64,000 bases of DNA. Origin: Cytobacillus sp. NJ13. GTDB lineage: Bacteria; Bacillota; Bacilli; Bacillales; Cytobacillaceae. Below are positions 1-8,217 of the stretch, piece by piece. A model generated the notes under the pieces. It made no database searches and had not been told where the DNA came from. It was given only the letters and a program-made list of their open reading frames with translations. The DNA is taken from contig JAUCFP010000006.1 in assembly GCA_030348385.1 (NCBI GenBank), forward strand, positions 1,488,001 to 1,552,000, given 5' to 3'. The number at the start of each line of letters is the position of its first letter. The stretch's first letter is position 1. The translations under genes and the position numbers were made by a program.

Positions 1-213
1 TACAGCTGGGGTTGTATTAAATATCTCTAAATGTCTATTTAGGGCTTTTACCTGGTCATCGTGCTTGTCATATAATTTCTTGATGACAGGAATCATAGCA
101 TAGGCATATCCTAAGTTTTGCATCCGTTCATAGTTAAAGGCTCCTTGAAGGGCAAAGGATCTCCAAAACACTTGGCGTAGTTCTTTTTTAGTTATTTTTT
201 TGGGACTACTCAA
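1..213 (-). CDS. PTS mannose/fructose/sorbose-family IID component (partial)
   Basis: N-terminal 71 codons of a mannose-family PTS IID membrane subunit, which with IIC forms the sugar channel. The conserved family opening is visible: basic start, then VFWRSFALQGAFNYERMQNLG, then a segment reading AYAMIPVIKKLY. The gene continues beyond the left window edge. A TTG start at 213 is chosen because a GGAAGGGGAG ribosome site lies just upstream inside the end of IIC, giving an 8-bp overlap typical of coupled PTS genes. Fourth gene of the IIA-IIB-IIC-IID operon. Confidence 0.9.
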   Translation of the reverse strand, partial: MSSPKKITKKELRQVFWRSFALQGAFNYERMQNLGYAYAMIPVIKKLYDKHDDQVKALNRHLEIFNTTPAV

Positions 214-1003
214 AGTCGATCTCCCCTTCCGTTAAGTTATTATTGTTACCCTTTTGGTCATTAGCTTGATTATTGCTGTTATTATTAATAACAAGATTAA
301 CAATAATAGCTATACATGCCCCGAACAACGCAATGGCTGTGATATTTAAGTCTAAGAAAGAGGCTGCTAAGAACCCGAGGAAAAAGTAAACGCCCATCTT
401 TTTAGAAAACAGCATATCGAGTAGTAAAGCAAAACCAACTGCAGGTAATAATTTTCCAGCAACCTCTAACCCGCCCAGAATCGTTTCAGGAACAGATTCA
501 ATCATATTTTTTACTTGCTCGGCCCCTAGGATAATCGCTAAGACGGTTGGAATAAATACACTTAAGAAAAACAAAATTGGAGGAATCCACATCATTATTG
601 TTACTCCTCGGAAGTTTGCTTTTGCAGCATAGTTGTCAGCCCTATGCATAAAATAAGTATTAATAATCCTTACCAATACACCAAGCGACTGAGCCAAAAC
701 GGCAATCGGAACAGCTAGTACCAGTGCAACTTCAACACCTTGTCCGGATATAATCGCAAATGCAGTTCCAAGTACCCCGCCTGTTACAATGTCAGGAGGA
801 GTTGCTGCACCAATTCCGGCAATGCCCATCCAAATTAATTCAAGCTGTGCTCCGATGATGACACCTTGCTGAACATCCCCTAAAACCAAGCCTACTAAGA
901 GACCCAGAACTAAAGGACGCTCTAGCATTAGTACCCCAAAAATCCTGCTATCCAATATTCCAATTCCAGAAATAATTCCTAACATAATTGCTTGAGCTAC
1001 CAT
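206..1003 (-). CDS. PTS mannose/fructose/sorbose-family IIC component
   Basis: Integral membrane permease subunit of a mannose-type phosphotransferase system (265 aa). It has many hydrophobic segments and the family signatures GIGILDSRIFGVLMLERP and GAQLELIWMGIAGIG near the N-terminus. The C-terminal tail is asparagine-rich and acidic. The ATG at 1003 is preferred over the upstream TTG because AAAGGGGGG sits about 7 bases before it. It lies 21 bp after IIB and overlaps IID. Substrate cannot be read from sequence; fructose, mannose or a glycation product are all possible for this family. Confidence 0.9.
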   Translation of the reverse strand: MVAQAIMLGIISGIGILDSRIFGVLMLERPLVLGLLVGLVLGDVQQGVIIGAQLELIWMGIAGIGAATPPDIVTGGVLGTAFAIISGQGVEVALVLAVPIAVLAQSLGVLVRIINTYFMHRADNYAAKANFRGVTIMMWIPPILFFLSVFIPTVLAIILGAEQVKNMIESVPETILGGLEVAGKLLPAVGFALLLDMLFSKKMGVYFFLGFLAASFLDLNITAIALFGACIAIIVNLVINNNSNNQANDQKGNNNNLTEGEIDFE

Positions 1004-1024
1004 CAAAAACCCCCCTTTATCCTT

Positions 1025-1501
1025 TTAAATCATATCCTTTAGCCCTTTCTTCTTATCCCGAGGAAGCATTCTAAATTCGAGATCTATTCCCATCTCTTCC
1101 ATTTCCTTTAAATTTGCAAGATCTTGGTCATCTACTGCTACCAAGTCTGTTAACTTTCTTTTACCTTCTGAATAACGCAATCCGCCAACATTTACCTCAT
1201 TGATAACCCCTTCTGAAAGTCTTGCAAGTTCAACTGCATCACTAGTATTCTTCACAAGAACTAGAACCTTACTTTTTTGTGATTGTGAAAACTTTTGTAC
1301 AATCTCTCCGGATTCTTGAACCCCTCGAATATACAGTTTTACGTTGGAAGGTTTGGCTAGATTTAGTGCCATCGCTTTCATTTGGTCATTTTTGGCTTCA
1401 TCATTAACGACGAGTATGACATTAACCCCTAGAGCTGAGGTCCAGCCATATGCTACTTGACCGTGAATTAGGCGATCGTCAATCCGTAATAGTGAAATCA
1501 T
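1025..1501 (-). CDS. PTS mannose/fructose/sorbose-family IIB component
   Basis: Cytoplasmic phosphocarrier (158 aa, normal length) that takes phosphate from IIA and passes it to the incoming sugar. The family active-site motif RIDDRLIHGQVAYGW is at residues 6-20; its histidine (about residue 13) is the known phosphorylation site. The ATG at 1501 has GAAAGGAAG 8 bases upstream; a GTG one codon earlier is the alternative. The start lies inside the 3' end of the IIA gene, suggesting translational coupling. Confidence 0.92.
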   Translation of the reverse strand: MISLLRIDDRLIHGQVAYGWTSALGVNVILVVNDEAKNDQMKAMALNLAKPSNVKLYIRGVQESGEIVQKFSQSQKSKVLVLVKNTSDAVELARLSEGVINEVNVGGLRYSEGKRKLTDLVAVDDQDLANLKEMEEMGIDLEFRMLPRDKKKGLKDMI

Positions 1502-1919
1502 CACTCATACTTCCTTTCTGGGATTTTAGTAAGTTATTAATATGGATAATTCCATTCTGTGCCGCGCTTATACCTTCTGCAATTGTATCTGCAACGCTTT
1601 TTTCCTCGCCTGCCAAGATCAGAGTGAGTATCATTGGCAAGTTTAAGCCAGTGATAATGTCAAAATCATCCATTTCAAGAAGCAGTTCGGTACAAAGATT
1701 TGTAACACTACCGCCAAACACATCTGTCAATACGATAAAATGCTCGCCCTCTTTTTTAGTGTTTAATATGTCTTTCAATTCCTCTTTCGCCATATCGCCG
1801 GACTTAAGTTTTGTCATCCCAAAATAGGAAACGTTCGTCTGCTTGCCAGCAATCAGCTCTACAGTTTCGATAAATGCTTGAGATAACTCTCCATGAGTGG
1901 CGATTAAAAAATGTTTCAT
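1479..1919 (-). CDS. PTS mannose/fructose/sorbose-family IIA component
   Basis: Soluble IIA domain protein (146 aa), first gene of the PTS operon, which accepts phosphate from HPr. The catalytic histidine is His9 in FLIATHGELSQ, and the family motif VLTDVFGGSVTNLC follows at about residues 83-96. It is preceded by AAGGGGGATAGTAT and the ATG at 1919. The operon is driven by a sigma-54 type promoter and lies immediately downstream of its probable LevR-type activator. Confidence 0.92.
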   Translation of the reverse strand: MKHFLIATHGELSQAFIETVELIAGKQTNVSYFGMTKLKSGDMAKEELKDILNTKKEGEHFIVLTDVFGGSVTNLCTELLLEMDDFDIITGLNLPMILTLILAGEEKSVADTIAEGISAAQNGIIHINNLLKSQKGSMSDDFTITD

Positions 1920-1950
1920 ATACTATCCCCCTTAATTTATTTATCTTTAA

Positions 1951-1970
1951 TAATGCAAAAAGCATGCCAA
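1951..1970 (-). promoter_or_regulatory. Sigma-54 (-24/-12) promoter of the PTS operon
   Basis: On the minus strand the sequence reads TTGGCATGCTTTTTGCATTA. The GG and GC dinucleotides are separated by exactly 10 bases, as in the RpoN consensus TGGCAC-N5-TTGC. It sits about 32 bp before the IIA start and just downstream of a gene with a sigma-54 activator domain, so the pairing is very likely. Confidence 0.85.
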
Positions 1971-1984
1971 CTAGTGACATGCTT
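1957..1984 (-). terminator. Intrinsic terminator of the levR-like gene, overlapping the sigma-54 promoter
   Basis: Minus-strand hairpin with arms AAGCATGTCA and TGGCATGCTT (one G-U pair), loop of 5, followed by a T run. Its 3' arm contains the -24 element of the PTS promoter, so the end of the regulator transcript and the start of the PTS operon share the same bases. Confidence 0.7.
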
Positions 1985-2002
1985 GAAAAATATTTTTATA
2001 TT

Positions 2003-4774
2003 TTATACTAATTCTTTGTTGCGCGGCACATTAGGCTTGATAATATTGTAGATATAACCTATCTCTGCCATCGTCATTTGCACACTATAATTATCTTCCA
2101 GCACACTAAATGCACTTTTAATCCACTTAATTTCCTTAGTGTGATTATTTAGAAATTCATCTAAATTTGGATATTCAGATATCGGTGCTTTTCTTATTAA
2201 TCGCTCAATCATACAGCTTACATGAACAAATAATGCTATTTTTTTGTCATTTGGTAGATTCTTCCCCATCTGTTTTTCAAGTTGAATTATTCCGTGTTCT
2301 ACTTTACGAATAATTTTTTCAGTATCAAGGATAGTCAAGGAATCAATAACTCTGCCAAGAGAAAAGTTCATGATAATTCTATCGTTTACTTTACGTATTG
2401 TGTCGGCATCGGCTATTTTATCGAATATTCGAAACACATCACCTTCTCCCTTACCAGAAATAATATCTTCTAATGAAATAAAATTAACATCCTCTATTTC
2501 TGGATTTTCTGTTCCGACTATAGCTAATACTTCATAAATTCTTAAGGGCGCCTCATTCATTCCGTTTTGTTTCAGCCGGTCAAAATCATGTGCTATCACT
2601 TTAATATCTAATAAATCTCCAATGCTTTCAGAAAGAAGTTGTTGAATTTGTGTTGCCGTCCCAATTCCAGTAAAGCAAGAAGTTACAATAGCATATTCTT
2701 TCCCATTTGTAGGGTAATACAGATTAATACTTGGTTTTGCAGACTTTTTAAGAGGTTCTACCATTTCCTCTATGGTTCTTCCCTGTATTACATAATTTCC
2801 AATTTCCAAAGCAGCTGGTGTCGAAACTTGGTCAACAAAAAGAAGTGGACCATCAATCTTATCTTTTATATGGTCATGGATTAAACTCAATGAGCCCATA
2901 TCGACTAAAACAACTAAACCCGTCGAAGTATCCTGTTCCTCCATATATTGAAGCATCTTTTCTGTAATATCTCGCACGGTTGCATCAACAGGCATGTCAA
3001 TAGAATCAAAGACATTTACCCCTAATAAACGATTGCATACATTTGCTATGCTGCTCGCAGTTGCATAGCCATGGGCAATAATCATGGCTTTTATCCGGTT
3101 ATGGAAATGGTTTATTTTCGCCTTACATAAAAATAATGTCATCATTATAATATCTTCAAAATATAAATGAATGTCCATCCGTTTTTCAATAAATAACATC
3201 ACTTTAGAAACAATTGAGTATTCCATTTTATAATGATCTTTAATGAATTGAAGCATGCGTTGAGATAGAAGCTGTTCCTCTTTCGATAACTGAAAAGGAT
3301 TAGATTTAAAGAATAAATAGGATGACAATGTATAGACACTGTTACCATCATATTTTACATAATAATTCAATTCTAAATATCTAAAGATATCCTGCATCGT
3401 TGAAAGAATAATTTCCATCATTAAATTATTTGATTCATTAGGTCGCTCAAATATTAACCTATCCATCATTGCCGTTATCTCATCAGTACATTTTTCGATA
3501 AATACCGATTCTTCGAATTGATTATTTTCAAATTTCATAAAATACTTTAAACAATTCTGGTAGGTTTGTTCAATAAGGGTAATTTTCATTTCATTTACAT
3601 GGCTGAAAAACTGCTTACTACTTGGTGAAAAAAGCACACTTCCTTCCCTCGTAGAGTAATTATTAAAGAGATAAGATGAGTTCTTGAAAATATGCTTAGG
3701 TAAATCCTGCAGGGTTACAAAAATCTTATCCATTGTTTTCGACTTCTTAGAGAAAGCAAATCCGCAAGCATATTTTACCGTATTCTTACATTCACCGATA
3801 TTGCCGCTATAATGATATTTACTTAATACATCAAGAGTCTTATTGGTCACCTCAATCGGTATACCAAGTAATTTACTCTCTTCCATAAAGAAGTGGTGAA
3901 TAAACTGTTTTTTCTCATCCGGACCACGATCTTCTAGACTAGGTATATTTACTTTAATTGGAATTCTCCTTAAGAAAGTCTCTAAAAAAACGGACAGACT
4001 TTCGGTAGTTGCGAACACCAATCGTACCTTGGACTTTCTAACTATATTCGTTTCACCTAATCGAGTAAATGTCCCCTGGTCCATAAAGGTAAACAGCTTC
4101 TCTTGACCTTCTTTATTCAAACGATGGACTTCATCCAAAAACAAGATACCATTATTCGCTTGTTCAATAAGACCCACCTGGTCCTTCAAGGCGCCTGTAA
4201 AAGCCCCCTTAGAATGTCCAAATAAATAGCTTGATAATAGTTCTGGATTATTTGCATACTGAGCACAATTAAATACAAAAAAAGGAGCCTGATCCTCAAT
4301 GATATTTTGCGTTCGTGAATAATCATATATAAGCTTTGCGAAAAATGTTTTCCCTACGCCAGTTGGTCCTAAGAGTAATAAAGGCAAACCCATACTTGGA
4401 TAGTGAATGGCCGTTTTGACTTGCTCAATAGATTCTTTCAAACTCTTCTCATATCCAATTAGCTTTTTAAAAATCTCCTCTGATTTGGGAATAAGCTCTT
4501 TTTCAATCGATTCCAAACTATCATAAACAGTATGTTTCAAACTCCCGTATTGTTTTTCTAACGTTTCTCTATGTATAAAACAAACGGGTCGAGTATTTAT
4601 TTTTATTAAGATACCATCTTTAGAAAGCTCATTTAATAACCTGCTTGCTCTTGTACGATCTAACTCAAAATGAACCGCTATTGCCTCAGTTTGATATGGT
4701 TCAAGGTAGATGCCTTTTTTAAATGAAAACTTGCGAGTGACTTCTTTCATATAAACTACAATCTTATTTCTCAT
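2003..4774 (-). CDS. LevR-type sigma-54 activator with PRD and PTS-like domains
   Basis: Transcriptional activator of 923 aa that would open sigma-54 promoters in response to PTS phosphorylation. Order of domains: N-terminal winged-helix (about 1-65), AAA+ domain with Walker A GPTGVGKT (about 136-143), GAFTGA loop (about 190-195) that contacts sigma-54, and Walker B LFLDE (about 211-215). Then come a first PRD, an EIIA-Man-like domain with IIAHGYATA, an EIIB-Gat-like segment with CFTGIGTA, and a C-terminal PRD with VHVSCMIERLIR. The ATG at 4774 follows GGAAGGAGG by 7 bases; an upstream TTG at 4804 is not supported. It almost certainly controls the adjacent PTS operon. Confidence 0.92.
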   Translation of the reverse strand: MRNKIVVYMKEVTRKFSFKKGIYLEPYQTEAIAVHFELDRTRASRLLNELSKDGILIKINTRPVCFIHRETLEKQYGSLKHTVYDSLESIEKELIPKSEEIFKKLIGYEKSLKESIEQVKTAIHYPSMGLPLLLLGPTGVGKTFFAKLIYDYSRTQNIIEDQAPFFVFNCAQYANNPELLSSYLFGHSKGAFTGALKDQVGLIEQANNGILFLDEVHRLNKEGQEKLFTFMDQGTFTRLGETNIVRKSKVRLVFATTESLSVFLETFLRRIPIKVNIPSLEDRGPDEKKQFIHHFFMEESKLLGIPIEVTNKTLDVLSKYHYSGNIGECKNTVKYACGFAFSKKSKTMDKIFVTLQDLPKHIFKNSSYLFNNYSTREGSVLFSPSSKQFFSHVNEMKITLIEQTYQNCLKYFMKFENNQFEESVFIEKCTDEITAMMDRLIFERPNESNNLMMEIILSTMQDIFRYLELNYYVKYDGNSVYTLSSYLFFKSNPFQLSKEEQLLSQRMLQFIKDHYKMEYSIVSKVMLFIEKRMDIHLYFEDIIMMTLFLCKAKINHFHNRIKAMIIAHGYATASSIANVCNRLLGVNVFDSIDMPVDATVRDITEKMLQYMEEQDTSTGLVVLVDMGSLSLIHDHIKDKIDGPLLFVDQVSTPAALEIGNYVIQGRTIEEMVEPLKKSAKPSINLYYPTNGKEYAIVTSCFTGIGTATQIQQLLSESIGDLLDIKVIAHDFDRLKQNGMNEAPLRIYEVLAIVGTENPEIEDVNFISLEDIISGKGEGDVFRIFDKIADADTIRKVNDRIIMNFSLGRVIDSLTILDTEKIIRKVEHGIIQLEKQMGKNLPNDKKIALFVHVSCMIERLIRKAPISEYPNLDEFLNNHTKEIKWIKSAFSVLEDNYSVQMTMAEIGYIYNIIKPNVPRNKELV

Positions 4775-5394
4775 TGCTTTTCCTCCTTCCATATTTTCGT
4801 TCAATTATTAATGATCGAAATATTTTAAATAAAACTTTTTTAATTATAACTTAATTTAATGTATTTTTTGCAGCTATCCTAGGTTTTTGTTTGTAATACT
4901 AATTATTTCATTTCTACTTTGCATGAAGAATCACATTAAAAGTAATATTCATAAAAAAAACACCCATTCAAGTGCCCGAGTGTTGAAAATAATTAATCAA
5001 ATCTTATTTAAGGAAATCTTTAATTTGGTATTTTTTGCTTAACACTTTGTTCACTAATCTTTGTCTTAATACAAATCATACTTTATTAACATAAAATCAC
5101 ATTTAACCACCTGGTTTATCAAAACCAACAAAGCAGTAGCATACTAATTAATTATAGGAATTGTTAAATAAAGATGCTGATTTCTTTGTTGAACTACCAT
5201 GTATTTTCTATGGTAAATCTCTGTTTCATGTGGGTTAACCGGGTCAGTTTAGCTGAATATGGAATAACGAAGTTCAATAAAGAATTTTATAGTAATGTTT
5301 TAGAACGTTCACGATAAAATTTTTTTTAATGAAAGTTGCAATAAATGTGGGAGTAGAACCTTTCATGAAGGAGCCGCAGGTACAGACTCTCCAA
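4775..5394. other. Intergenic region, AT-rich, no gene recognised
   Basis: About 620 bases upstream of the levR-like gene. It must hold that gene's promoter, but no convincing sigma-A pair was identified. A weak inverted repeat with AACAC and GTGTT arms lies near 4970-4995. Both strands carry frequent stops and no ORF with a ribosome site. Confidence 0.5.
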
Positions 5395-5505
5395 AACGAC
5401 AATGATAGGTGACCTGAATCGGAAATTATTATATTACAGAGTGCATGGGAACCTGTAAAATGTTTCTCTCCGTTCAAAAAAGTGCCCTAATAAACCAAGT
5501 ACAAT
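5395..5505 (-). pseudogene. Decayed duplicate of the 3' part of the neighbouring gene
   Basis: This stretch resembles 5637-5745, inside the intact gene at 5550-6404. Shared words in the same order are CGACAATGATAGGTG, CATGGGAAC, TGTA-AATGTTTCTCTCC and TTCAAAA. The copy has no maintained frame. It is best read as a remnant of a tandem duplication with most of the paralogue lost. Confidence 0.65.
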
Positions 5506-5549
5506 TAGGGATAAAGGTTATTTATTATTTCCCCATAAAAATGTCAGTC

Positions 5550-6404
5550 TCAGAACCTATTTGGTGGCATCCAACCACAACTAGGAGGAGGAATTCTCAA
5601 CTTTCCAGCATTACTGACAATTCCACTTTTTTCATCAACGACAATGATAGGTGCCCCCCTTAATCTATAATAGTTATATTCAGAACATGGGAACTTGTAG
5701 AATGTTTCTCTCCCTTCAAAACTTTCCCCTATAAAGCCAACCACCTTCCCGTTGGCATCAGTTGAGAACTTGTTGAGAAGCCTCACACGTGTCGTATAGT
5801 CTTCTTCATCGTACGCATAGAAAGCGACTTTCCCATTAGGAATAAAAGTCCCGAAGACCTTATAAATAACTTGATTATTTCTATATTCGTCCCTGACACT
5901 TATACCATTGCTAGGGGCGGCAGGTGGATAAGCCATAGTATAGGGCGCTAATTCGTTGTCGACTCTAGCTCGTTCACGACGATGAGGTGGGACACAGACA
6001 TGATCTGACGGTCGCGTCTCACGCCAGACAAAGCCTTGCTTACATGTATCTGGCCCGTAGGCACCGCCTCCGGGTTGCCGGCGAGACGGCCCCAGTACAT
6101 TTTCAGAAGCAGTCTCATCGCGTGTTTGCCCAGACACGCATACAAAGTCACCAGAAACTGCTTCCCGCCAGACATAACCCTGCTTACAGGTATAAGGTCC
6201 ATAAGGAAGAGGCGGAGCGGGCCTTTCATCATTTAACCGTATATGTCCCCTGTTATTTCCACATCCGCAGTCTGTTTGTGTAACTGTTCTATATGCAGGT
6301 GCAGCAGGATATGGTCTTGGTTTAGTCTGTTTAGATACTGGATCTAGATAAAAATTATTGCTAGGTTGCGTAGCTGGGTAACTACTTGGGTAATACCAAT
6401 ACAT
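5550..6404 (-). CDS. Hypothetical protein with two Cys-containing GP-TCKQG-VWRE repeats
   Basis: 284-aa protein of unknown function. The N-terminus is rich in Tyr, Pro and Ser without a clear signal peptide. Two copies of a roughly 40-residue repeat follow, each with YGP-TCKQG-VWRE then D-VCV and a basic end (about residues 67-105 and 115-150). Similar GPDTCKQGYVWRE modules are known in exported proteins of actinobacteria. The C-terminal third is a different domain ending in a Pro-rich PPPSCGWMPPNRF. The ATG at 6404 is chosen because GAAGGAAG lies 8 bases upstream; the GTG at 6413 would overlap that site. A role in the spore surface is possible but not shown. Confidence 0.7.
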   Translation of the reverse strand: MYWYYPSSYPATQPSNNFYLDPVSKQTKPRPYPAAPAYRTVTQTDCGCGNNRGHIRLNDERPAPPLPYGPYTCKQGYVWREAVSGDFVCVSGQTRDETASENVLGPSRRQPGGGAYGPDTCKQGFVWRETRPSDHVCVPPHRRERARVDNELAPYTMAYPPAAPSNGISVRDEYRNNQVIYKVFGTFIPNGKVAFYAYDEEDYTTRVRLLNKFSTDANGKVVGFIGESFEGRETFYKFPCSEYNYYRLRGAPIIVVDEKSGIVSNAGKLRIPPPSCGWMPPNRF

Positions 6405-6413
6405 AAAATACAC

Positions 6414-6741
6414 TTCCTTCTTCTTAATTTAAAACACATATTATTAATATGTGCTTTATAACCAAATGTCTCTGGTTAATCAGAATATACAGCCTATTTA
6501 TGGTTTACAGGCTTCGAAAGTGTAAGAGTAATTCTAATTTAAAAAATATTTATAAAAAGATATTGTTAATTTACAGATGGAATAGCACCCAACTATTTAG
6601 TTTAGATATTACAAGCTTTTTTTGACCGCATTTTGCCACAGAACATATACAAATGTTAATTATATAAATTTTTATTTCAGGTAGTAGAAAGGATCTAAGC
6701 CTTGTTATGACAAGGATTATGTTATTTCACGCTTCTTCAAA
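6414..6741. other. Intergenic region, no gene recognised
   Basis: AT-rich spacer between the repeat protein and the rpsI remnant. It should contain the promoter of the minus-strand gene ending at 5550. Nothing resembling the 5' part of rpsI is present, so the ribosomal-protein fragment to the right is not attached to its normal upstream sequence. Confidence 0.5.
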
Positions 6742-6819
6742 TTATCTGCACGTATTAAAGAATGTAAGAAATACGGTCTTAAAGGTGCTCGTCGTGCTCC
6801 TCAGTTCTCAAAGCGTTAA
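6742..6819 (+). pseudogene. rpsI: 3' end of rpsI (ribosomal protein S9) left at a probable attachment site
   Basis: In frame to the stop at 6817, the sequence encodes [16 protein letters not shown] followed by APQFSKR. This matches the invariant C-terminus of Firmicutes ribosomal protein S9, including its final QFSKR. The rest of the gene is absent and sequence further upstream diverges. The rpsI 3' end is a known integration target of some Gram-positive integrative elements, and an integrase remnant faces it directly. I read it as an att-site copy rather than a working gene. Confidence 0.85.
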
Positions 6820-6832
6820 TTATCAGCGTTTC

Positions 6833-6868
6833 AAAGACTCTCAACCGATTTGGTTGGGGGTCTTTTTT
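6833..6868 (+). terminator. Intrinsic terminator following the rpsI 3' fragment
   Basis: Fourteen-base arms AAAGACTCTCAACC and GGTTGGGGGTCTTT pair with two G-U wobbles around a 5-base loop, followed by a T run. It probably travelled with the rpsI 3' end. Confidence 0.85.
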
Positions 6869-6934
6869 ATTCCTGAAAATTGCTTTTGACCACATTTTGA
6901 CCACAAAATTATTTTTGACCACATCCGAAAACTT

Positions 6935-7190
6935 CTAAAGCTCAATATATCTCTGAAACTTCTCAGCGGTCTGTTCTTTTAATGTGTCTGTGACATGTGT
7001 ATAGACGTTCCTTGTCATTTGAATATCTGAGTGGCCCAATCGTTCTTGAACCTTTTTAATGTTTGCGCCTGCTTCAAATAACAAAGACGCGTGTGTATGG
7101 CGTAATCCATGTATAGTGATTGGGTGAAGATTGTATTGTTTGACTATAATATTAAGCTTCTCGTTTAAATAAGCCAATCTAAGTGATGCC
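6935..7190 (-). pseudogene. Tyrosine recombinase (phage/ICE integrase), C-terminal remnant
   Basis: Only the catalytic C-terminal part of a tyrosine integrase remains. Visible are the HxxR box in HPITIHGLRHTHAS, the LGHSDIQMT box, and the nucleophile tyrosine in RNVYTHVTD. The reading frame loses family character upstream of about 7190, where a plus-strand DnaC-like frame begins. The N-terminal arm-binding and core-binding domains and the first catalytic arginine are gone. It ends 70 bp from the rpsI fragment terminator, the usual arrangement of int beside its attachment site. Confidence 0.85.
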
Positions 7191-7829
7191 AAAGTTTTCG
7201 AGAGCAACAAAACGATCTTACATGAACAATTGGCCAATCGCTTTGAAAATGAATATTGGCATAATCCGGATGATTTGATAAATACTAGATTTAAAAATTT
7301 TATGGTTGAATCCTATGGCAGTATGTATACTGCCAAAAGGGCAGCTATGGATTATGTAAAGGTGTTTAAAAACGTTCCAGAGCAAAGATATAACATTTTG
7401 TTTATGGGCAACCCAGGGACTGGTAAGACTCATTTGGCAACTGCTATTGCCAGGACTCTTAAAAAAGAGGGATTTCTTGTTGGTTTTTTAACAACTGGAG
7501 GACTTCTTTCTAAAATAAAAGCTACTTATCAAAAAGGGGCGTGTAGGACTGAAGAGGGTATAATTAATGATCTTAGGAAGTTCGAACTTCTTGTACTTGA
7601 TGATTTGGGTTCTGAAGCACGAAGCAAAGATGAATCTGATTGGAGTAAAAATAAACTGTTTGAGATCGTCAACCTTAGGATGGGAAAGCCGACGATCTAC
7701 ACAAGTAACTTTAACGAACAGCACTTATCGACTGCTATCGGTGAGCGTGTTCTTAGTCGTTTATACCATAATACCAAGTTTATTGAATTAGTAACAGACG
7801 ACTTTCGAAAAAAATTTCAGATTCAATAG
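7173..7829 (+). pseudogene. Phage-type DnaC/IstB-like replication ATPase, 5'-truncated
   Basis: AAA+ helicase-loader-like protein. Walker A is GNPGTGKTHLATAIAR and Walker B is ELLVLDDLGSE, followed by a sensor region with PTIYTSNFN and an arginine-rich GERVLSRLYHNTKFIEL. The listed start would be a TTG at 7230, but the frame is open back to 7173 and has no ribosome site, and the Cys-rich N-terminal region of DnaC homologues is missing. The gene therefore appears cut at the junction with the integrase remnant. The ATPase core is intact. It would have served phage replication. Confidence 0.8.
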
Positions 7830-7915
7830 GTTCGGTTAAAGGTCTATCATTTTTGTCAGGATACACAATACGAAAAGATAACATAGAAGTAACCAGTTGG
7901 AGTAGGAGGTGTGCA

Positions 7916-8020
7916 ATGAGGGATAATGATACCAGACAGAAATTTATTGAGTTAAGGGCAAAAGGATTAAGCTTTAACAAGATTGCAAAGGCTGTTTTCG
8001 TAAAGATTGTTGTTTTTTAA
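7916..8020 (+). pseudogene. Truncated phage helix-turn-helix protein (34 aa)
   Basis: A good ribosome site (GTAGGAGG) precedes ATG at 7916. The product begins MRDNDTRQKFIELRAKGLSF then NKIAK, the first helices of a phage HTH protein family, and then diverges to AVFVKIVVF and stops. The second recognition helix is missing, so this is probably a 3'-truncated gene. It follows the DnaC-like gene and adds to the prophage remnant. Confidence 0.6.
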
Positions 8021-8093
8021 AATACGAATTAGTAGAATAAATTGTGTATTGTATTAATAGAGTAAAATATGACCATTTAAGGGAGGTATAGCT

Positions 8094-8177
8094 TTGAAAA
8101 AGGTAGTATTAGCTATTTTAGTAATACTCGTCATATTAAACATTTTGTACTTTCTTACAACGAATTCACCATCATAA
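8094..8177 (+). CDS. Small single-pass membrane peptide (27 aa)
   Basis: TTG start at 8094 with GGGAGG 7 bases upstream. The peptide is a basic MKK start, one hydrophobic helix of about 19 residues (VVLAILVILVILNILYFL) and a short polar tail. It is followed at once by a plus-strand hairpin with T run. No family is recognised; small hydrophobic peptides of this kind are common in Bacillus and some are toxins, but nothing here proves that. Confidence 0.5.
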   Translation: MKKVVLAILVILVILNILYFLTTNSPS

Positions 8178-8194
8178 ACTACAAATTAAGCTAT

Positions 8195-8217
8195 GCCTCT
8201 TTTTGAGGCTATTTTTT
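8195..8217 (+). terminator. Terminator of the 27-aa peptide gene
   Basis: Hairpin GCCTC-TTTTT-GAGGC followed by TATTTTTT. The stem is only 5 bp. It overlaps the 3' end of the minus-strand transposase remnant. Confidence 0.55.

Noticed and set aside
5445..5663. Plus-strand ORF of 72 codons
   Set aside because: Antisense to the repeat protein gene and its decayed copy, with no ribosome site; a shadow frame.
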